From the NCBI GenBank assembly GCA_903864455.1, contig CAIPFW010000254.1:1-14630 (forward strand): a stretch of DNA of 14,630 bases, in the 5' to 3' direction. The notes under the pieces were generated by a model that was not told the DNA's origin, did not search any database, and saw only the letters and a list, made by a program, of their open reading frames with translations. This document shows, one piece after another, positions 14,575 to 14,630 of the stretch. The translations under genes and the position numbers were made by a program. The stretch is from an uncultured Anaplasmataceae bacterium (GTDB lineage: Bacteria; Pseudomonadota; Alphaproteobacteria; Rickettsiales; CAIPFW01). Position 1 is the stretch's first letter. Every line of letters begins with the position of its first letter.

Positions 14575-14630
14575 TCAAGGTGTTATATCGCCTAATATAT
14601 CATTTGCCGATGAAAAATTGTCAATATTAG
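14575..14630 (-). CDS. Possible 3' end of an upstream gene (partial)
   Basis: One minus-strand frame is open from the window edge for 17 codons and ends in TGA at 14575-14577; its last residues would be SSANDILGDITP. The other two frames have early stops. The stretch is too short to identify a product and does not resemble a NuoI C-terminus I would recognise. A consensus TTGACA (14619-14624) with TATATT 19 bases downstream lies in the same stretch, so it could be promoter sequence instead. Confidence 0.25.
   Translation of the reverse strand, partial: NIDNFSSANDILGDITP

Noticed and set aside
1..14630. tRNA, rRNA, CRISPR array, insertion sequence or phage genes
   Set aside because: No cloverleaf-like GC-rich block, no regularly spaced repeats, no transposase or phage motifs in any frame, and gaps between genes are too small.

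Overview
This is a strongly AT-rich window of ordinary bacterial chromosome, densely packed with genes. The protein set points to an alphaproteobacterium of the Rickettsiales or a related host-associated group. The evidence is a PleD-type diguanylate cyclase with two receiver-like domains, an alphaproteobacterial-style NuoJ C-terminus, a Rickettsiales-like CcmA, and Lys/Asn/Ile-rich proteins. The assignment rests on remembered family resemblance, not on a search. I see no rRNA, tRNA, CRISPR array, insertion sequence or prophage gene.

Layout. One plus-strand gene (4-1446) encodes an unrecognised membrane-anchored 480-aa protein. It converges on everything else, and its stop lies 2 bases from the stop of the next gene. 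All other genes are on the minus strand. Read in their transcription direction, from the right edge of the window leftward, they are: nuoJ, nuoK, nuoL, nuoM and nuoN (membrane-arm subunits of NADH:quinone oxidoreductase), tmk (dTMP kinase), ccmA (haem-exporter ATPase of cytochrome c maturation), a small acidic protein of unknown function, gyrB, an alpha/beta hydrolase and pleD. The nuo genes are tightly coupled, with gaps from a 4-base overlap to 29 bases. tmk and ccmA overlap by 17 bases. The remaining genes are separated by 84-257 bases, and several of these gaps hold good sigma70-like promoters. The longest gene-free stretch is 6313-6569 (257 bases).

How the genes fit together. NuoJ-K-L-M-N are proton-translocating membrane subunits of complex I; the other Nuo subunits are not in this window. 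CcmA belongs to cytochrome c biogenesis, so respiration is the main theme on the right. tmk and gyrB are DNA-metabolism housekeeping genes. PleD suggests c-di-GMP signalling.

No feature amounts to a clearly new multi-gene system. The points worth a second look are small. GyrB has Asn at the position of a known quinolone-resistance substitution. CcmA lacks the usual Q-loop and H-loop residues. Both PleD receiver domains look unable to accept phosphate by the usual route. A triple TAGAAT/ATTCTA half-site array overlaps the promoter of the unknown acidic gene. A 15-base repeat lies just after the stop codons of two genes in succession. The 480-aa anchored protein has no recognisable family.
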